Shown here: piece after piece, positions 3,301 through 5,293 of the stretch
How the letters are laid out: each line of letters opens with the position of its first letter
How positions within the stretch are numbered: position 1 is the stretch's first letter
The notes under the pieces: model-generated
What the model was told of the DNA's origin: nothing
Seen by the model: the letters and a program-made list of their open reading frames with translations, nothing else
Database searches by the model: none
DNA from: Candidatus Methanomethylophilaceae archaeon
Lineage (GTDB): Archaea > Thermoplasmatota > Thermoplasmata > Methanomassiliicoccales > Methanomethylophilaceae
DNA: 5,293 nt
Direction of reading: 5' to 3'
Assembly: GCA_016296195.1 (NCBI GenBank)
Contig: JAEDJU010000101.1
Span: 1-5,293 of the forward strand
Position numbers and translations under genes: made by a program

Positions 3301-5293
3301 ATGAAGAAAACATCAATTGTTGCTTCAGTGGTGATCATCGCCGTAGTGGTGGTGCTCGCCGCATCCTATGTCATCATCAACAACGGTGATAATGAGGATG
3401 CGCACACGGGCATATGGTACACGACGGACGATTACACCTGTGAGGATTCCATCGACCACAATGTGTTCGAGATGGATGACAAGTTCTACCCCCTTGTAAT
3501 TTCGGAGATCGATAATGGGGTTCTCATCGGATCCTACAACGGGGTTTCTGTCACCGGAGGTATCGACGGCGACAGATTCTACTTTGCTTATCATTCTCCT
3601 TCGACCGGATACCAACACAATCTCAGCGGAAAGTACCTTGATGATGACACGATCTATCTGATAGATATCGGATACAGGAACGATGCGCCCATCGTCATGT
3701 CATCCTCCATACTCACCAAGGAGGGAAAGAATCCCAAGCAATTCGAGCCCAGTGTGGTCCAGCTGCCCAAGGAATACACGGGAAAGCTCAATATGGTCGG
3801 ATTCGACGATAAAATTGAGATGCTTGATCTCTTCGACATGGAGCTCATAGAACACGAGGGTGGGATGATGCTGATGAAGGCCACCCGTGGAAACGAGGTG
3901 TTCTCCATCCCCATCGCCATCGATGACGGCGATTCCGATCACTGTGTCCGTGGTATAGCCGCCTACTTCTTCGACGGAAAGCTCTTCACGTCGAATGCGG
4001 AGTTGTCTGACAACGGCCTCACGTTCGTATCCACCATGGTCAACGACCTGCAGTTCAGACCGGCCCTCACATATTTCAGCACCGAATGGGATTATGGAGA
4101 GTATCACTCGGTACCCGAACTCGCTGAATCCTTCACCGCCAAGATCGACTACAGGTCCGTGGACGGGGAGATGGTTACACAGGAGTTTACACTCCATTCC
4201 GAGATATTTAGAAACACCAGCAACTTCTACACCTTGGCGGACGAGTCCGACCAGGGCAACGTCTGGATGATGAGGGTCGTAACAGGCAACGACGGAGAGT
4301 ACATCCTCAACCTGACAATGTTCTCCTTGACCAACAAGGTAGTTATGGAACTCCGCGGTATCATGGACCTGAATCTCAACTGCGTCCTCTACGGAACAGC
4401 GATGGGCCAGGAATACTACGGTGTGCACCTGACACTCACACCCGTTCCAGACGAGCACGTCGGAACATGGAACACCGTCTATGAGACCGAATGTGCAGAT
4501 ACCATCAAGTTGAGTGAGTACAAGCCCTCGGAGGGATTCAAGCCCTTCGTAATCGACATCGTCATCGGCGGTGTCTTCAAGGGAACCTACAACGGTCATG
4601 AGGTCATCGGATGCCTGAACGATGACATCCTCTCATTCTCACTGTACGATCCATCCACTGGATACACATCCAACTACTCCGGTAACTTCTATGAGGACAA
4701 TCTGCTCTACCTCAGCTGCATGTCCTTCAGGGCCGGAAGCACTTCCGTCCAGACATGGCTCCTGACCAACAGCGACCAGACCGGTACCATCGATCCCGTC
4801 GGTGTGGAATTCCCGACAGATTACAAGGGTGTCTCCAATGTTGTCTATGACGACGATGGAAATGCGGTTTCACAGGAGACCTTCGACATGACCCTCATCG
4901 AATACAAGGCGGCGATATTCCACATGAAGGCGGAGAGGGGAAACGAGGCCTTCGATGTTCACATGATCCTCAAGAACATGGATTCCGAAGGATGCGCGTT
5001 CTTCACCGTCGTGTTCAGTGTAGACGGAAATGTTCACACCGGAACCGCACAGATGTGCGACGGGAAGCTGACCTTCAACGACTTCATCTACGGTTCCGAT
5101 GGTTTGGAACTCGGAAGGATGGTGTTCGAGACCGATTGGGAGAAGGGAATGGACTATTACGAGCCTTCGGTCAGGTCCAAATATCTGTTCGATTGCACTA
5201 TGGTTCCTAAGGATGGATTTGTGAACGACTACATGGCTGTGATGAACCTTGAAAGCGTGACCGATGCGGGATTCGTGTTGATGGATACCGATG
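3301..5293 (+). CDS. large secreted or membrane-anchored protein with tandem ~350-residue repeats (runs off right edge)
   Basis: An uninterrupted frame from the ATG at 3301 to the window end gives 664 residues with no stop. I do not recognise the family. The N-terminus M1-K-K-T followed by an almost wholly hydrophobic stretch (about residues 5-26, rich in V, I and A) is a signal peptide or signal anchor with no lipobox cysteine. The remainder is acidic, full of D, E, Y, G and T, and alternates short hydrophobic strands with turns, suggesting an extracellular beta-rich protein. Residues 35-385 and 386 onward are two copies of one unit, with shared G-x-Y-N-G, P-S-T-G-Y, F-D-M and R-G-N-E motifs. 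N-glycosylation sequons occur at N107, N305, N337 and N458. A role as a cell-surface or adhesion protein is inferred from the architecture only. The start is supported by the signal sequence and by the TATA box 27 bases upstream. The second copy is about 280 residues in at the edge, so the full protein is probably at least 730 residues. Confidence 0.88.
   Translation, partial: MKKTSIVASVVIIAVVVVLAASYVIINNGDNEDAHTGIWYTTDDYTCEDSIDHNVFEMDDKFYPLVISEIDNGVLIGSYNGVSVTGGIDGDRFYFAYHSPSTGYQHNLSGKYLDDDTIYLIDIGYRNDAPIVMSSSILTKEGKNPKQFEPSVVQLPKEYTGKLNMVGFDDKIEMLDLFDMELIEHEGGMMLMKATRGNEVFSIPIAIDDGDSDHCVRGIAAYFFDGKLFTSNAELSDNGLTFVSTMVNDLQFRPALTYFSTEWDYGEYHSVPELAESFTAKIDYRSVDGEMVTQEFTLHSEIFRNTSNFYTLADESDQGNVWMMRVVTGNDGEYILNLTMFSLTNKVVMELRGIMDLNLNCVLYGTAMGQEYYGVHLTLTPVPDEHVGTWNTVYETECADTIKLSEYKPSEGFKPFVIDIVIGGVFKGTYNGHEVIGCLNDDILSFSLYDPSTGYTSNYSGNFYEDNLLYLSCMSFRAGSTSVQTWLLTNSDQTGTIDPVGVEFPTDYKGVSNVVYDDDGNAVSQETFDMTLIEYKAAIFHMKAERGNEAFDVHMILKNMDSEGCAFFTVVFSVDGNVHTGTAQMCDGKLTFNDFIYGSDGLELGRMVFETDWEKGMDYYEPSVRSKYLFDCTMVPKDGFVNDYMAVMNLESVTDAGFVLMDTD
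3403..4455 (+). repeat. first copy of ~350-residue protein repeat (residues 35-385)
   Basis: This copy begins at H35-T-G-I-W39 right after the membrane segment. Landmarks are C47, G77-S-Y-N-G81, P100-S-T-G-Y104, N107-L-S109 (a sequon), Y119-L120, F178-D-M180, M192-K-A194, R196-G-N-E199 and W263. Each has a partner in the second copy at a distance of 351 residues up to about residue 120, and 350 residues from about residue 178 to 280. The copies therefore differ by a net one-residue deletion across that span. Confidence 0.85.
4456..5293 (+). repeat. second copy of ~350-residue protein repeat (residues 386 to window edge)
   Basis: This copy begins at H386-V-G-T-W390. Its landmarks are C398, G428-T-Y-N-G432, P451-S-T-G-Y455, N458-Y-S460, Y470-L471, F528-D-M530, M542-K-A544, R546-G-N-E549 and W613. 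By hand count about 32 of the 86 residues at 386-471 are identical to 35-120 without gaps. The window ends inside this copy, so whether it is complete and whether further copies follow cannot be seen. Confidence 0.85.

Noticed and set aside
3700..4599. 299-codon open frame on the minus strand
   Set aside because: It lies wholly antisense to the repeat-protein gene, which has a signal sequence, a TATA box and an internal protein repeat. The antisense translation shows no recognisable motifs and is explained by codon bias of the sense strand.

Overview
The window looks archaeal, most likely a methanogen of the Thermoplasmata/Methanomassiliicoccales type. The signs are AT-rich TATA-box promoters at leaderless or near-leaderless spacing, few Shine-Dalgarno sites, a UbiD-family decarboxylase, a DUF5714 cysteine-rich protein of a type I associate with methanogens, and an AAA-ATPase-like/PD-(D/E)XK protein of a family common in gut anaerobes and methanogens of this group. 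Base composition is moderate. The lineage is an inference from gene content and promoter style, not from a marker gene. I see no rRNA, tRNA, CRISPR array, transposase or attachment site.

Layout: (1) 1-283, minus strand: the N-terminal 94 residues of a UbiD-family decarboxylase, running off the left edge. (2) 284-446: a divergent AT-rich intergenic region with a short palindrome and TATA-like boxes. (3) 447-2081, plus strand: a complete 544-residue AAA-ATPase-like protein with a C-terminal PD-(D/E)XK nuclease-like domain. (4) 2082-2139: a convergent gap with a G/C-rich hairpin. (5) 2140-2850, minus strand: a complete 236-residue DUF5714 protein carrying 19 cysteines. (6) 2851-2921: a second divergent region with a TATA-like box that could serve both sides and a perfect 6-bp inverted repeat. 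(7) 2922-3212, plus strand: a 96-residue stand-alone PD-(D/E)XK domain resembling the C-terminal part of DUF234-type ATPases, with no ATPase part. (8) 3213-3300: T-rich sequence, then a clear TATA box 27 bases before the next start. (9) 3301-5293 and beyond, plus strand: a large secreted or membrane-anchored protein of unknown function, cut by the right edge, built of two tandem copies of a roughly 350-residue unit.

The genes do not form one operon; most neighbours are divergent or convergent. UbiD may belong to core metabolism, possibly the archaeal mevalonate pathway. The two nuclease-domain genes flanking DUF5714 look like accessory material. The repeat protein is probably a cell-surface protein. 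I see no convincing new multi-gene system. The best leads are the duplicated surface protein, the orphan nuclease domain and the uncharacterised DUF5714 protein.
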